From: Leucaena leucocephala
Lineage: Eukaryota > Streptophyta > Magnoliopsida > Fabales > Fabaceae
Length of the DNA: 64,000 bases
Reading direction: 5' to 3'
NCBI GenBank assembly: GCA_037074615.1
Contig: CM073518.1
Span: 11,670,501-11,734,500, forward strand
Shown piece by piece: positions 1 through 11,642 of the stretch. Each line of letters opens with the position of its first letter. Position 1 is the first letter of the stretch. The position numbers and the translations under genes are program-made. The notes under the pieces are model-generated. The model was given only the letters and a program-made list of their open reading frames with translations. It was not told where the DNA came from and did not search any database.

Positions 1-976
1 TCAAGAAACTGACAGAATACCGATAGGAGGTCTGTAGAAAGATTTATTCGCAAAATAGCAAATACAGACGGGAGTGTGAGGCCTCCGGGGATCCGGGTAG
101 GAGATTTATCGGTATTTTTAAAGGGGCTGAATGAGATCGGATGACCTCGGTCAGATGACCGTTATGACCCACAGGGATGCCTGAACACAGTAGGACACTG
201 TATCTGGGAAAAGGAGCCGGTGTCTGGAAAAGTGTATAATCTGTAAATAATAATTAAAATATTTGGTGAACTGTGACAGAGGAAGATTCCTCGTAATGCG
301 TGCCATATAGTTAATGGACCCAGGAAGCCCAAAAAATGGCACCATTAGAGTCCCAATAAGGCTCTTGGACTGATAGGTGGGCCAGTGTCCAGCAGAACCC
401 CGGAAAAGTGCGAAATTACGAAAATGCCCCTGTGTTGTACAAAAAGGGCAGTAGATGAATGAAGGGCATTCTGGTCATTCTGGACAGGCCCAGAGGTCAA
501 GACATGTCTAAATAAGGTTGACTAGAGCCAGTATAAGCTTTGACCAGGTCCAAAAAGGTGTGAAATGACGATTTTGCCCTTATGGTTAAAATAGGACAAG
601 ATAGGGCACCAAGGGCATTTTGGTCATTTCGCAGGGGATCTGTAACTGAGTCTGGACCCAGTATTAAAAAGTTAATGATATAAAGGGTCTAGATACTAAA
701 TGTGAGGTCAGTAGACATAAAAAGGATCTTCAGAAACATCAGATTCAGAAAACGGCACGTTTTTCGAGGCGATAGACCGGGCCGGTACCGGATTGGACCG
801 GAAAGCTTCCAGAACCTCCAAATTTCGTCACATGAAGCATATGGGTGGTGAGGTGTCCCATGAGGTGTCTAGGGTGATGCATTAAAAGAAAATTAAAGAA
901 AATAGGAAATTCCAGGAAAAACCAGGACCACAGGATCATAAGTCTTCCTAATTACAAGATTGCCATTGCTCAACAC

Positions 977-984
977 TATAAATA
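977..984 (+). promoter_or_regulatory. LTR TATA box
   Basis: TATAAATA followed by a C-run, then a purine-rich GA stretch. The same arrangement recurs in nearly every Tekay-type LTR in the window, so it is the likely core promoter marking the U3/R boundary. No transcript evidence is available. Confidence 0.6.
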
Positions 985-1339
985 CCCCCTAGCTCTTCAT
1001 TTTCACGCCAAGAAGCATTCTTAGAGGTAGAAAGAAGTTCTTGAGAGAGAAAGTGTGAGGAAGAAAGAAGTAAGGAAGTTCTGGTGAAGTTGGAAGTAGT
1101 AGGGAAGTTCTGAAGCTCTGCTTTTGAGGTAGTAACTAATCCTAGCTCTTATGTAATGTCTTTGTGATGTGTTGTTTTGTTTGGTTGGATTGTTGTCTTA
1201 TATGTTATGCTTGAAGCTCTATTCCAATGCTATGATCATATGTTATTGAATATGGAAGCATGCAGCATACTTATCTGTACACAATCACAAGCAAGCACCG
1301 TCACTCTGCATTACATATATTGTTATGATTATTGCTACT

Positions 1340-1357
1340 GGGATTCTTTTGAATCTC
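1340..1357 (+). other. Conserved LTR stem-loop
   Basis: A 7-bp stem (gggattc / gaatctc, one G-U pair) with loop tttt. Equivalent hairpins lie at the same LTR position in the A, B, C, X and Y families, downstream of the TATA box in transcribed sequence. Function unknown; an RNA-level role in 3'-end formation or packaging is possible. Confidence 0.5.
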
Positions 1358-2314
1358 ATTCCCATACATAACATTACAGGGGAGGTTCTGTCAAAATGAA
1401 ATTTGGAAATTTTAAGAGACGCCGTTATGCTGCCGAAATTCCGGCAAGAAAGCAGGAACAGGGAAAGGAGCTGATACGTACTGTGTACGTAGTGCTGTCT
1501 AAGGAGGCTGGAAGTGAGTGGACCCAGCAGGTTCATCCAGTCTTTCCTGGGTACTACGTAGAATGGTAGTTCTCATGAGGGAATTCCCGAATCGGTACAA
1601 CATCGGTTACTTTCTAAAGAAGAATTGTAGCAGTTATGCTACCGGATTTTAGACAGTGAAAAGATGTAATAGAAATTTGAGGGGATTGATCATACACTGA
1701 TATACAACAGTTGATTATCTAATAATAATTGTTATCTGGCATGTATGACTAATATGTGATGGTTGTATGCATGTGTATGTGAAGATTGAATGCTGAAAAT
1801 AGGTTCAGTGAACAGTAACTCGTGAGGACCTATGCATGTTTGATAAATCATTAAAAATAGTAAATGATTGAATTAATGTACTAACTTTTTATTGTAAAAA
1901 TTAGATATACTAAGCTTTAATTTGATATATAGAATTCCCCATTTGGATGTCTGTACGAAAGGATATAAATTACCAAAGATGAAACCAGAATGCTGGATTC
2001 AGGAGAAAATCACTGGATGAACAGTAACTTTTAAACGTTTACCCACGATGAATTGGTCAAGTAATGGTCAACCAATGATTTTTCCCTGAAATATAATTGA
2101 GTTAGATTCATGTAGCACTTTGAACCACTTCGTTTTGATTTTTCTAGAATTAGTTATGATTTTTCAAAGTCAAGTCGCTCATCTGGAATTTGCCACAGTG
2201 AACAGTACCGAAAGAGTAGAATTCCAGATTGATAGTTTGGACTTCTATAACCCTGAAAGTGGTTCCAAATGCTACTGAATGGTTCCTAAGATGTATAAAA
2301 ATAAGGATGTGACA

Positions 2315-2401
2315 TCTAGGACTTCTGCTAAAAAGGGGTCTAGTAGCCTCTTAATCTTAGGCTATTTCTGCGTCTCTAGGCCTGAAAACTGGGATGTTAC
2401 A
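2315..2401 (-). mobile_element. Sliver of LARD (Y)-type LTR, U3 start
   Basis: Read on the minus strand this begins TGTAACATCCCAGTTTTCAG and matches the first about 85 bp of the Y LTRs (ending at 36898 and 42568) and of the LTR starting at 63222. It ends exactly at the LTR terminus. It lies between an A-type LTR end on the left and B-type LTR sequence on the right, which fits a LARD LTR inserted into a B-type LTR and later split by the A-type element. Confidence 0.75.
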
Positions 2402-3819
2402 GATGGCGTGAAAGGTCCCAGCAAGATGCCACATGGCGCCAATATAGAGGAGGAAGAAAAAGTTAAGGACACGTGGCACGATCTCAGCCGTGTATTCTGG
2501 TGCAAGACTCTGGAACTATCTGGAAACGCTGAGTCAGCTGGTAAGGTGTCCCAGGAGCCTGCATTTGCGCCATGTGACAGATTAGGTGTCCCCATGAGGT
2601 GTCCCTTGGATGATGCCATGATGATGCAGTAAAGGGAATAAAGAAAATAGGAAATTCCAGAAAAAACGGTGGCCACAAGTTCAGAGTTCTTGGAAATTAT
2701 GGAAGTGCCATCTGTGAAAACTATAAATACCCCCTCCCCCCTTGCCATTTGCATCATGGCCAAGATCCTTTTAGAGAGAGAAGGAAGCTCTAGAAAGAGA
2801 AAGTGAGAGGAAGAAAGAAAGAAAGGAAGTTCTGGCAGAGCTGGAAGCAGTATAGTGATAGTAGAGTTCTGTTAATCTTTTAAGGTAGTAACTAATCCTA
2901 GCTTTTATGTAATGGTTTTGTGATTTGTTGTGCTATTGTTTAGTTGGATTGTTGTCTTATATGTTATGCTTAAAGCTCTATTACAATGCTATGATCATAT
3001 ATTATTGCGTATGGAAGCACGCAGCATACTTATCTGTACACAATCACAAGCAAGCACTGTCACACTGCATTACATATATTGTTATGATTATTTACTACTG
3101 AGATTCCCCTGAATCTCATTCCCTATGTCTAACCCATTACAGGGAGGATATGTTGAAATGAATTTTGAGAATTTTAAGAGACGCCGTTATGCTGCCAAAA
3201 TTATGACAAGATAGCAGTAGTGAAGAAAGGAGCTAATGCGTACTGTGTACGTAGGTACTATCTAAGGAGGCTGGAAGTGAGTGGACCTAGCCGGTTCATC
3301 CAGTCTTTCTTGGGTACTTACGTAGAATGGTAGTTCTCATGGGAATTACCGAATCAGTACAAAATCAGTTACTTTAAAGATGAAGCCTAGCCGTTATACT
3401 GTCTGATTTTAGCAGGAAAGATATAATAGAAATATGAGGATTTTGTGTATGCCCTATTGTATGACAATTTATTATTTAATAATAAATATTGTTTGGCATA
3501 TTAAATTTGTATATGAGAAATTATGAGAAAGAAATTCGCAGGTCCTGAGGTAGCAGTATTTTGACCTCAGTTTGACCTAGTAAATGAAGGAGTTTGGCCA
3601 CGAAATTTGGTGAACCAGTAGCACACATCTGGGGCATTACATGGATAGGTAATAAGCCTCATTTGGATGTGTAAAACGAGATAAATTGGTTTTCAACTTA
3701 AAGGTTCAAAATAAGGAACTTAAGAGTAAAATTTTAAATTTCTGGGCTTGAGTTAAGGTATAATCGAACTATCTAGCTTCCGTAAGTGTACTCTGAGGGG
3801 TCTAAGGGAGGATGTTTCA
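2402..3819 (+). mobile_element. B-type Tekay LTR, 3' part
   Basis: Starts inside U3 at the sequence equivalent to about 21806 and runs through TATA box, GA-rich stretch, conserved hairpin and tail block to the terminal GGATGTTTCA. Related to the LTRs at 14241-17019 and 20466-22831. Minus-strand Athila-like gag of E1 resumes immediately after it, so this copy is inserted in E1. No primer-binding site follows, hence a 3' or solo LTR. Confidence 0.8.
2722..2729 (+). promoter_or_regulatory. LTR TATA box
   Basis: TATAAATA followed by a C-run in the B-type LTR, at the position conserved across the Tekay-type LTRs here. Confidence 0.55.
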
Positions 3820-3983
3820 GCAATCAAAGCTCCTTTAATTTCAAAATTAGCCTCTTCAGCATAGAAACCATTAGGATCATAATTCACATGCGAATGATTA
3901 ATTTCCCTAACACTTCTATTATCTTCAATGTTCATAGGTATTTCATTTTCTCCATTCCCATTATGTCCAATATGATCAGCCAT
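3820..3983 (-). pseudogene. Athila-like gag N-terminus (E1), truncated
   Basis: About 55 codons from an ATG whose complement is at 3981-3983. The peptide is nearly the same as the start of the E2 gag at 11642, sharing the DNRSVREINHSH and FEIKGALIA stretches. It stops making sense at 3819, where the B-type LTR begins, so the gene is broken by that insertion and the rest lies outside the window to the left. It would encode the start of the capsid/nucleocapsid polyprotein. Confidence 0.8.
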
Positions 3984-4570
3984 ATTCTAGAATACTAGAG
4001 GAAGAACTAGATTTTGCCTCTTCTTCTCTAAACTCCCTAAATTCTCTCCTTAGTTTCCTAAGTCTCCTTTCAATTTCAGGTTGAAAAGGTACTAATGTTT
4101 CTGTTCTCCTGCGCATGCAATATAGAAACAGTCAAGAGCAATTAATGCAAATAGTCATATTCAGTTAAGAAGTTGCACAGCAGAAAATTTTTAGTAGGTC
4201 GCGACAAAAGTGTTAGTCGCGACTCAAAATTACAGAGAGTAGCAGTCACGCCGAAAAGGTTTAAATGTCGCGACTGGTTTTCGCAGAGAGCAGTCGGATG
4301 TCACAAATAGCAATATGGTCGTGACTCAAAGTGGTTTATGTCGCGACTAAAAGTGACAGAGAGTAATTGTCACGACTCAGTTTAGGTCAGGTCGCGACTC
4401 AAAGACACAGAGACTAATCCTACAGAAAGTCAGAAAAAAAAAGAAAAAAAATGCAGTATGTAATGCAAGTTAAAAACTACTAACAACTAAAATGCAATGA
4501 AAAACAATGAAAAATGACTCAGGTAGGCAATGGAATTGACAAACAATTACTCGGGAACCAATTACTTGGC
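3984..4570 (-). other. E1 5' leader between primer-binding site and gag
   Basis: Non-coding leader of the minus-strand Athila-like element, homologous to the E2 leader at 11643-12237. It holds a GTCGCGAC array (4198-4398) and an A-rich stretch near 4431-4450. Confidence 0.75.
4198..4398. repeat. GTCGCGAC palindrome array, E1 leader
   Basis: Five perfect GTCGCGAC copies (starting 4198, 4216, 4267, 4340, 4391) plus decayed copies such as gtcgtgac (4318) and gtcacgac (4369), 18-29 bp apart where consecutive. Several are followed by an acagag phrase. Most variants are single CpG transitions of the 8-mer. Confidence 0.85.
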
Positions 4571-4588
4571 TCCCCGGCAACGGTGCCA
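4571..4588 (-). other. Primer-binding site, tRNA-Asp type (E1)
   Basis: The minus strand reads TGGCACCGTTGCCGGGGA. This is complementary to the 3' end of plant tRNA-Asp except for one CpG-derived G to A change. It lies one base from the LTR end, as expected for Athila-type elements. Confidence 0.85.
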
Positions 4589-4589
4589 T

Positions 4590-6038
4590 TGACGAGCGCG
4601 TCGGATTGTCACAGTCCAGGCCATCAAAATTAAGTGAATTGTACCCTAGTAATGTAGTATAAGGCACAACCCTATCGTTCTTCTCAAGGAGCCTTTCTAA
4701 AGGAATCCTAGCAAATTGGATGTCAAATTCAACGGTAAACCTAAGTAAAGAGTAAATGGTTTTGTGGTTTTGTGGGTGCAGTAAAATAAAGATGCATTAA
4801 AATAGATGTTTTTGTGTTTTTGTTTAAGATGGACAATGGTTGGTTTGTGAAAGTAGTATATGATGATAGGCTCTTGATGATGAAAAATATCTATCATTGC
4901 TCTCAATGTATACGGAGTTTGAAATCACTAAGTCTTGAATTAAACCTCAATCGATCGATTGAGTCCAGAACCCTAATATTCTTTAATCTCCTTTGATCAA
5001 AGCTAGTTTAAAGACTATTATTGAATTGCTAAGGATCACTTAGTGTGTAATTTAAAATAGATGGAAGAATGCCCTCGAGTGAGCGTCAATCGACTAACCC
5101 TAGAATTCAAGCAATCGAATCAATTAGCAACGATCGTTAACAACCGTTCAACTAGCTTAAACTCAAAACTGAAATATTGTATTTAAACCAGCATTCAAAA
5201 CATCCAAAGTAAATTACAATTGTCTAATATGAGAATAATCAATCGATATTCAAAACTTGTTCATATGATGAAAAACCCTAAATCTAGCAGAAATCATAAT
5301 ATGACAAGATGCAAATTAGAACAGAAGAAACTCCCTGTTTCAGTCCATGAGCTCAAGATAATAGATCCATCACCAAGAGACTAAAGGTCTAGCCTCTCAT
5401 GACTTCTGCTGCACTGCACTTGCTGTTCAGATGTGATACCATGAAGAAACGACGAAGAGATGAAGGTGAATGGTGTAGAACGATGGATATGAGTAGAAAG
5501 TGTGTGGAGAGCGCTCGAGTACTGCTTCTTAGCCTAATCAGGTCCAAAAATCAGCCTCCCCCTTGACGGCATCCTCCCTCTCTTCTTATAACAGCATGAC
5601 CTAATCCAAAATGTGCAGCTTCAGCGATTTCGTACTATGAGTCACGACCAGATACACGTGTTGGTCGTGACCTATAAACAGTGAGAATCTTCCAGAAGAA
5701 TTATGGGTCGCGACATTAGGGCTCTTTTGGTAGTGACTAAATAGCACCGAGGCTTGGTTCCACTTTCATTGTCTTTTGATTTCTTTCCTGGTCCTTGTTC
5801 TCTCTTCCAAAGTACCTGCAATTCAACATAAAAGCTCACTGTAAAAGTTCAGATCAGTAGATAACCGAATATATGCAATTTGGAAGAGTTATTTTACCAT
5901 TCTACCCTTTAATTAGCATATTGCCACGTACAATTATGTAATACACAAAAGTACAATTTAAGGCATGAAATAAATGGTAAAGTTATTATAAAACTCTCAA
6001 AATTGTCATAGAAACCATATACAAAATATGTTTTATCA
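4590..6038 (-). mobile_element. Athila-like 5' LTR (E1)
   Basis: A 1449-bp LTR. On the minus strand it starts TGATAAAACA and ends CTCGTCA, and it is followed by the tRNA-Asp primer-binding site. It is homologous throughout to 12257-13687 and 24874-26335. It interrupts the protease/pol frame of E2 at 6039; the expected duplication is gccac (6039-6043). The far end of the element lies left of the window. GTCGCGAC-like motifs in its U3 lie at about 5639-5740. Confidence 0.85.
4946..4963. repeat. 18-bp perfect palindrome in Athila-like LTR
   Basis: CTCAATCGATCGATTGAG is its own reverse complement and is unchanged in all three Athila-like LTRs (also 12597-12614 and 25234-25251), although the surrounding LTR sequence differs. 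Confidence 0.85.
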
Positions 6039-6877
6039 GCCACAGACTGATGTTTAGTCGCGACGTTAATGTCATTGGGTCGCGACTTTTTATCACAGAA
6101 TCTTGACCCTTCTTCAATTGTTGGACTTTCAGCGTCCAGAACACCTTGGGATCCTGCAAAATCACTCAACAAACCTTTTACAAGTGCATTATCTCTATCA
6201 TTATCATGCAAACTCAATTCATATTCATCCCTAACTTCTTCAATAGCATATTTGATGGCATTTAAAGCAGTAAAAGTAGAGTTATCATAGGGATATCTCA
6301 TTGCTTCATTCATGTTAAAACTTACCACATGTACTCCAACTTCCATTGTAATAGAACTATGCTTCATACTAATGATGGTTTTGGAAGTTTGGAGGAAAGG
6401 TCGGCTAAGGATCAAAGTTCTATCATTCACTAGCTCATTAGACATATCCAGAACATAGAAGTCAGCTGGGAACACTAAGTCTTTGACCTGCACTAGAATA
6501 TCCTCAAGGATTCCCTTAGGATACCTAATTGACCTATCAACTAATTGGAGTACTACATTTGTGTCTCTCAGATTGTTGACACCTAAAGCCTGGTAAACTG
6601 ACCAAGGCATTACATTAATGGTAGCCCCTAGGTCTAGTAACGCTCCCTTAATAGGAATATTTCCTATAGTGCATGGGATTGTATAGGAGCCTGGGTCTTG
6701 GAACTTGACCGGTAATTCAGTTTTTAAAAGGGATGACACATTAGCACTCACCTGAATTCTCTCAAGAGGCCTAAATTTCTTTTTATCAGTACACAATTCT
6801 TTTAAAAATTTTGCATACTTAGGGTTTCTCTTGAGGAATTCAACTATAGGGATGTTTATTTCCAATTTATTGAACAA
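6039..6877 (-). pseudogene. Athila-like aspartic protease region (E2), truncated
   Basis: An open minus-strand frame that enters E2 from upstream gag. The protease centre DLGATINVMP is in the DLG form usual for Athila/Tat elements, followed by the long conserved stretch around RPFLQTSKTII that leads toward reverse transcriptase. The protease would mature the gag-pol polyprotein. The frame is cut at 6039 by the E1 5' LTR, so reverse transcriptase and integrase are not in the window. Two GTCGCGAC copies (6057-6091) lie in this frame near its 3' end and are read as codons, which is unusual because elsewhere the motif is non-coding. Confidence 0.8.
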
Positions 6878-7794
6878 ATTGTAAGCATATTTTGCAAAAT
6901 CAGGATCAACCTTTTTCTTTCCAGCAAAATAAGAGTTAGGAAAAGGGAGATCTTTTATACTTACTCCTTACCTGTATGCAAAGAGGCTCCTTTCTTGCTC
7001 GACTCCGGCTTCTCCTCAGTTTTCTTTCCTTTGTATGCAGGACTTGGTAATGTTGTTGCTTCTTCCTGCAGCTCTTGCATCTCCACTTGTGCTTGTGAGC
7101 ACTCCTTTTGAGTTTCCTTCTTGCTCATTAGCTGTTGTTCCTTAATGCTTTTAGAATTCCCAATTTTCATTTGTGGCTGTGGTGAATTCTCAAAATTAGA
7201 TTCTTCCTTATCCTCCTATGGTGCATCAGCTTCCTTAAAATGCACCTGTCTTCCACTTCTTAGAGATATGGCGTTTACCCCTCTTGGATTAATAACAGTG
7301 TTCGAAGGTATGCTTCCACTGTTCTTTCCTTGCATGTCACTCATTGTATTAGAAACTTGAGTTAAGTGGCTTATGATATCTACATTATTACAACTTAACT
7401 CCTCAAGTTTTTTGTGTACATCTGCATTATCCTTCTGCATACTTTGGAGAATTGAAGCTATGGAGGTGAACTACCATCATTCTCTTTGAGCTTGTGATCA
7501 ATATTGGTCATTCTACCATCCATGTTACTCATTTGTGCTGCCATACTCTTTAACAATTGAGAGGTCTCTTTTGGTCTTGAAGGCACTAAAGCATTAAGTT
7601 GTGTGGGGACCATAGACCTTGCATTACCTTGGTAGTTGCTTAAGGAAGCACTACCTCCTTGAAATTGATTAGATCTATTTTCTCCACTTCCCCACCTAAA
7701 ATTTGGGTGGTCTCTCCAGCCAGGATTATATGTGATAGAGTATGGATCTCTCTTCTGGAAGTTATTCTCTCTCCCTTGATACATAGCTGGCACT
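6878..7794 (-). pseudogene. Athila-like gag C-terminal half (E2)
   Basis: Frames separated by stops and shifts (about 7794-7458, 7440-7216, 7170-6961) encode the basic, Gly/Asn-rich nucleocapsid-like segment (NPGWRDHPNFRWG), a coiled region and NAISLRSGRQV, a hallmark near the gag/protease boundary of Athila and Tat elements. The protein continues into the protease region at 6877. The gene resumes at 10730 on the other side of the solo LTR at 7795-10729. Confidence 0.8.
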
Positions 7795-8816
7795 TGAAAC
7801 ATCCTTAATTTCATCCTTACATATGCTCAATTGGAAGTATCTTAGAACATTGGAACACCATTTTACCTTAGAAACATTAATTTTCAAGAGTTAGGCTATC
7901 AGGGACTGTTCACTTTACTGTTCACTTGGTAATTTCAGTTTACAGCATGAACTTTGGAAATTCATAATTAAATCTAGAAAAATCAAAATGAGGTGGTTCC
8001 AATTTCTAATGAAAGCTCTCTCACCAAAATTTGAAGGAAAAATATGAAAATGAGATTTACTAGTCCAAATGAAATCAGTTTATTCGTTGAAAATCACTAT
8101 TCATTTGGTAAATTTTGAAAATCCAGATTCTGTGTCTCATTTTCAAAAATTCATTCTCTTTGGTTATTTATCCAAATGAGTCGTGTTACATATAGATTTG
8201 AAGCTACATGTGTATAATTTAAGATCACAAAATTTCTCAGAAATATTAACTCATTTGCTATATGAAAATCGCGTATGAGTCTCATGCCTCTCAGGGCTCG
8301 TTTTATCTTGATCCAGATTTTAGGTCCAACTTTGAAAAATCATATCAATTTGAAAACTTAATCAAATTGGGCGTTCTTTGTGTCCAATTAAATATCTGGA
8401 GCTTATCTATCTTCATGCCAAATTTCACGTGAAAATGTGTCAGATAAGTTACTCAAATGATCGATGAAAGCGTCCAGCCTCGTATGGTTCTAGTGAGTGT
8501 ATACGTTTTTACATACCATACCACAACTCCTAAGTTAAATACATGCTATCTAGGACATATATACATTGTTCATTCACATTTATTCTCTTCCATGAGAAGT
8601 TCCAGCACCTAGAGCATGATTATATACATATGGAAGGAATGAGATTTCATGTAAATCCTAATAGCAAGATATACAAACTATAAGGTTATGCATGCTTGAT
8701 GAAATGCTTAACATGTTATCATGCAATGGGAGCTAATTCATGATCATACATAGGCAAACTCTAACATGCATATTGTCATGACATGAGTTGCAAGGAGTTG
8801 CACATATTCATAACTC

Positions 8817-8846
8817 ATCATCATCATCATAATCATCATCACATAA
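8817..8846. repeat. ATC/CAT trinucleotide microsatellite
   Basis: A short imperfect CAT repeat inside the D LTR. The C LTRs carry the reverse-complement gat repeat at the equivalent place (about 28866-28880 and 60055-60068). Confidence 0.7.
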
Positions 8847-9679
8847 CATACTAAGCTCAACCAAACTTCATGCATAACAAGCAAACATATCAATCAAACA
8901 ACATAAGTTTATAGTTAAGTATTCTTGCTACCTCTTAGGTGTCTTTGCCAATTCCTTCTTGTCTTGATCCCTCCTTTCCACAAATGTCAAAACCTAGGCA
9001 TAACAAGACAATTACCAAGTCACAACTCAATTCAAACCATTCTCAAGACTAGGGTTCCATTAAGTCCCTTTCTTTCTCTACTTTGTGACTTAGGTTTACA
9101 CCTTTTCAAACTAAACTCTCATGGTTCATTCCCATATAAGTTTTCATGTAGAATCCAATTGCTTCCTAATGTTCTGTACAGAAACTAAAACCTCCCTCTT
9201 GTTTTCCAAAAATTCTTATTTTGGTTCCAATGCTTCCAATACTTGTCTTCCTACTATAACCCCACACAATTTTCCATTTTAGACCCATTGGAAGCATCAA
9301 AATCATGAAATTCTAACATATGAACAGTGATTCCGCACTGTACAGAACAGAACATAATCTTGGATTCACAAGCACACATGGATTCCTAAGCCATTATCAT
9401 GTGATTCAAACTTGTTTAAGCTTATCTAAACTATCCATAACATAAAACTCATATTCCTTTCATATGGGTACCAAAATTCCAGCAGAAATTCATCAAGGTT
9501 TATGCCTCAAAAACCACCTAAACTCAAGAGCAAATCTACTAGAACATAGTCTAGGATCAAGAGGAGTAGTTACCTTGATGTTTCCTTCCAAGTGCTTGCT
9601 TCCTCTTGGCTTGAGTTTTCAATTTGCAAGAGTTTCCCCAAGGGTTCTATGCATGCCGAAATGAAGCTGAAAGTGGGGG

Positions 9680-9687
9680 TATTTATA
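9680..9687 (-). promoter_or_regulatory. LTR TATA box (D)
   Basis: The minus strand reads TATAAATA followed by a C-run, the same core arrangement as in the other Tekay-type LTRs. Confidence 0.55.
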
Positions 9688-10729
9688 GACAATTTTGGGT
9701 GAAAATGAAAGGCCAAGATCATTTTGGTTACTATTTGATCTTGTGGCTTAGATTTAATCTTGGAATTTCTTTTCTTTTTCATTTATGACATCATCTTGAT
9801 GACATCACTCAAGGGGACAACTCATGGGACACCTATTCAGCATGTGGCGAAATTGGAAGAGCCAAGAAGCCTCTAGAAAATTTCCAGTCCAATCCGGTAT
9901 CGGCCCAGTCTGATTCCTCGAAAACTGGACTATTTTCTGAATCTAATTTTTCTGAAAATCCATATTATGTCTTCTGACCTTAAATTTAGTATCTGGGTCC
10001 TTTATATCATTGACATTTTTATACTAGGTCTAAACTTAATTACAGATCCCTTGTAAAATGACCAAAATACCCCTGGGTGCCCTTTCTTGCACTATCTTAA
10101 CCCTAAGGGTAAAATCTTCATTTTACACCTCTCTGTACCCTGTCAGGGCATATACTGACTATGAGTAACTTTATCTGTATGTGCCTTGGCTTCTGGGCCT
10201 ATCCAGAATGTCCAAAATGCCCTCCATTCATCTATTACTCTTTAGTACAACATAGGGGCATTTTCGTAATTTTGCACTTTTTTGGGGTTCTACTGGACAC
10301 TGGCCCACCTATCAGTCCAAGGGTCTTACTGGGCCTTTGATGGTGCCATTCTTGGGCCTTTTAGGGTCCATTATCTCTATGACACGAATCACGAGGAATC
10401 TTCCCCGGCGATGTTCATTGGGTATTCTCGCCGTTATACACCGTTTCTACACATCTCTGGACACCGGCTCCTTTTATCAGATACACTGGCCTACTATGTC
10501 TAGGCATCCCTTTGGGTCATAACGGTCATCTGACTGATGTCATCTGACCTCATTCAATCTCAATTTAAATACCGATAAATCTCCCTATCGGATACCCGGA
10601 GGTCACACACTCCCGTCTAAATTTACTGATTTATGAATAATTTTTTCTACAGACCTCCTATCGGTATTCTGTCAGTTCCCTGACATCCGCCTCATCAGGA
10701 CGCATCATCCTGTAATTTAGGATATTACA

Positions 10730-11642
10730 CCACTTCCTCATACTGTCTATCACATGTACTTGTAGCATGCATCATTGAACTACATGATTCACATCCTGTA
10801 ACTAGGGCTTCTGAGGTATCCACTACATGAACTTGTTTTGTGGAGTGCAACTCCCTTTCAATCAAACTCATCCTCTTGTCTATTCGATTTCCCAAGGCTG
10901 CTATCTCAGCTAAGATCGCATTAGAACTACCTGAAGATGAGGGTGGTAATCTTCTTGGATCTCCAGTTTGATGGTCCTCATTAGCCATTTTCTAGAACAA
11001 ATCCCAACTTGCTTATGGGGTCTTATCTCTTAATAAACTATTCGCAGCATCATTCAAGGATACTTTATTGTGGGGTAGTAGACCATCAAAGAAGATGTCT
11101 ACTAAATCGGCCTTAGTGATGTTATGGTAGGGACATCGAGCCAAAAGGTTAATAAATCTTGTCTAATATTCATGCAAAGACTCCCCATCCTGTTGCATAA
11201 CATTAGTGATCTCCTTCTTCATCCGAGTAGTCTTGGAGGCTGGGAAAAATTGCTCAAGATAAGTGGACTTCAGCTGATCCCATGTAAGAGTGGAAAAATG
11301 AGTTGGCAAATTGTATAGCCACTCCTTAGCCTTCCTTTCCAAAGTGAAATGGAAACACCTCCTCAAGACATCATCCAAAGTGGCCATTGGAGGTTTCATT
11401 GAAGAACAGATCATGTGCATGGCTTGTAAGTGCCTATGTGGACATTCTCCTACAAAACCATGAAATTTAGGCAAGGCTGCAATCAAAGCTCCTTTAATTT
11501 CAAAATTAGCCTCTTCAACATAGAAACCATTAGGATCATAATTCACATGCGAATGATTAATTTCCCTAACACTTCTATTATCTTCTACGTTCATAGGTAT
11601 TTCATTTTCTCTATTCCCATTATGCCCATTATGATCATCCAT
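10730..11642 (-). pseudogene. Athila-like gag N-terminal half (E2)
   Basis: Starts at an ATG complementary to 11640-11642. The first 159 codons cover the capsid-like gag domain (LERKAKEWLYNLP, TWDQLKSTYLEQFFP, QQDGESLHEY). A stop follows at 11163, and the frame then continues recognisably with NLLARCPYHNI-type sequence, further stops, and a segment from 10988 to 10730 (ILAEIAALGNRID). The solo LTR at 7795-10729 interrupts it. The product would be the structural capsid protein of an Athila-like element; the stops make this copy dead. Confidence 0.8.

Larger units (their letters stand above)
1..2314 (+). mobile_element. A-type Tekay LTR, 5' end outside window
   Basis: The sequence aligns end to end with the LTRs of the complete element at 42831-54068, entering at about LTR position 505 and ending with the same terminal GTGACA. 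Its expected full length is about 2.8 kb. No primer-binding site follows the end, so this is a 3' LTR or a solo LTR. It sits inside a minus-strand LARD-type LTR (2315-2401). The expected duplication on this side is tctag (2315-2319); its partner lies outside the window. Confidence 0.85.
7795..10729 (-). mobile_element. Solo Tekay-type LTR (family D) in E2 gag
   Basis: A 2935-bp LTR. On the minus strand it begins TGTAATATCC and ends GGATGTTTCA. Flanks are gcact (7790-7794) and ccact (10730-10734), a 4/5 match expected of an aged 5-bp duplication, and the E2 gag reads across the site. There is no primer-binding site or internal region, so it is a solo LTR. Its downstream half matches the C LTRs and its upstream half the A/B LTRs. 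It lacks the terminal block carrying the tgtacgtagg motif. Confidence 0.85.

Noticed and set aside
1285..1536. 83-codon minus-strand frames conserved at 1285-1536, 44640-44891 and 53040-53291
   Set aside because: They lie inside LTR copies, so conservation reflects copying of the LTR, and no protein features are seen.
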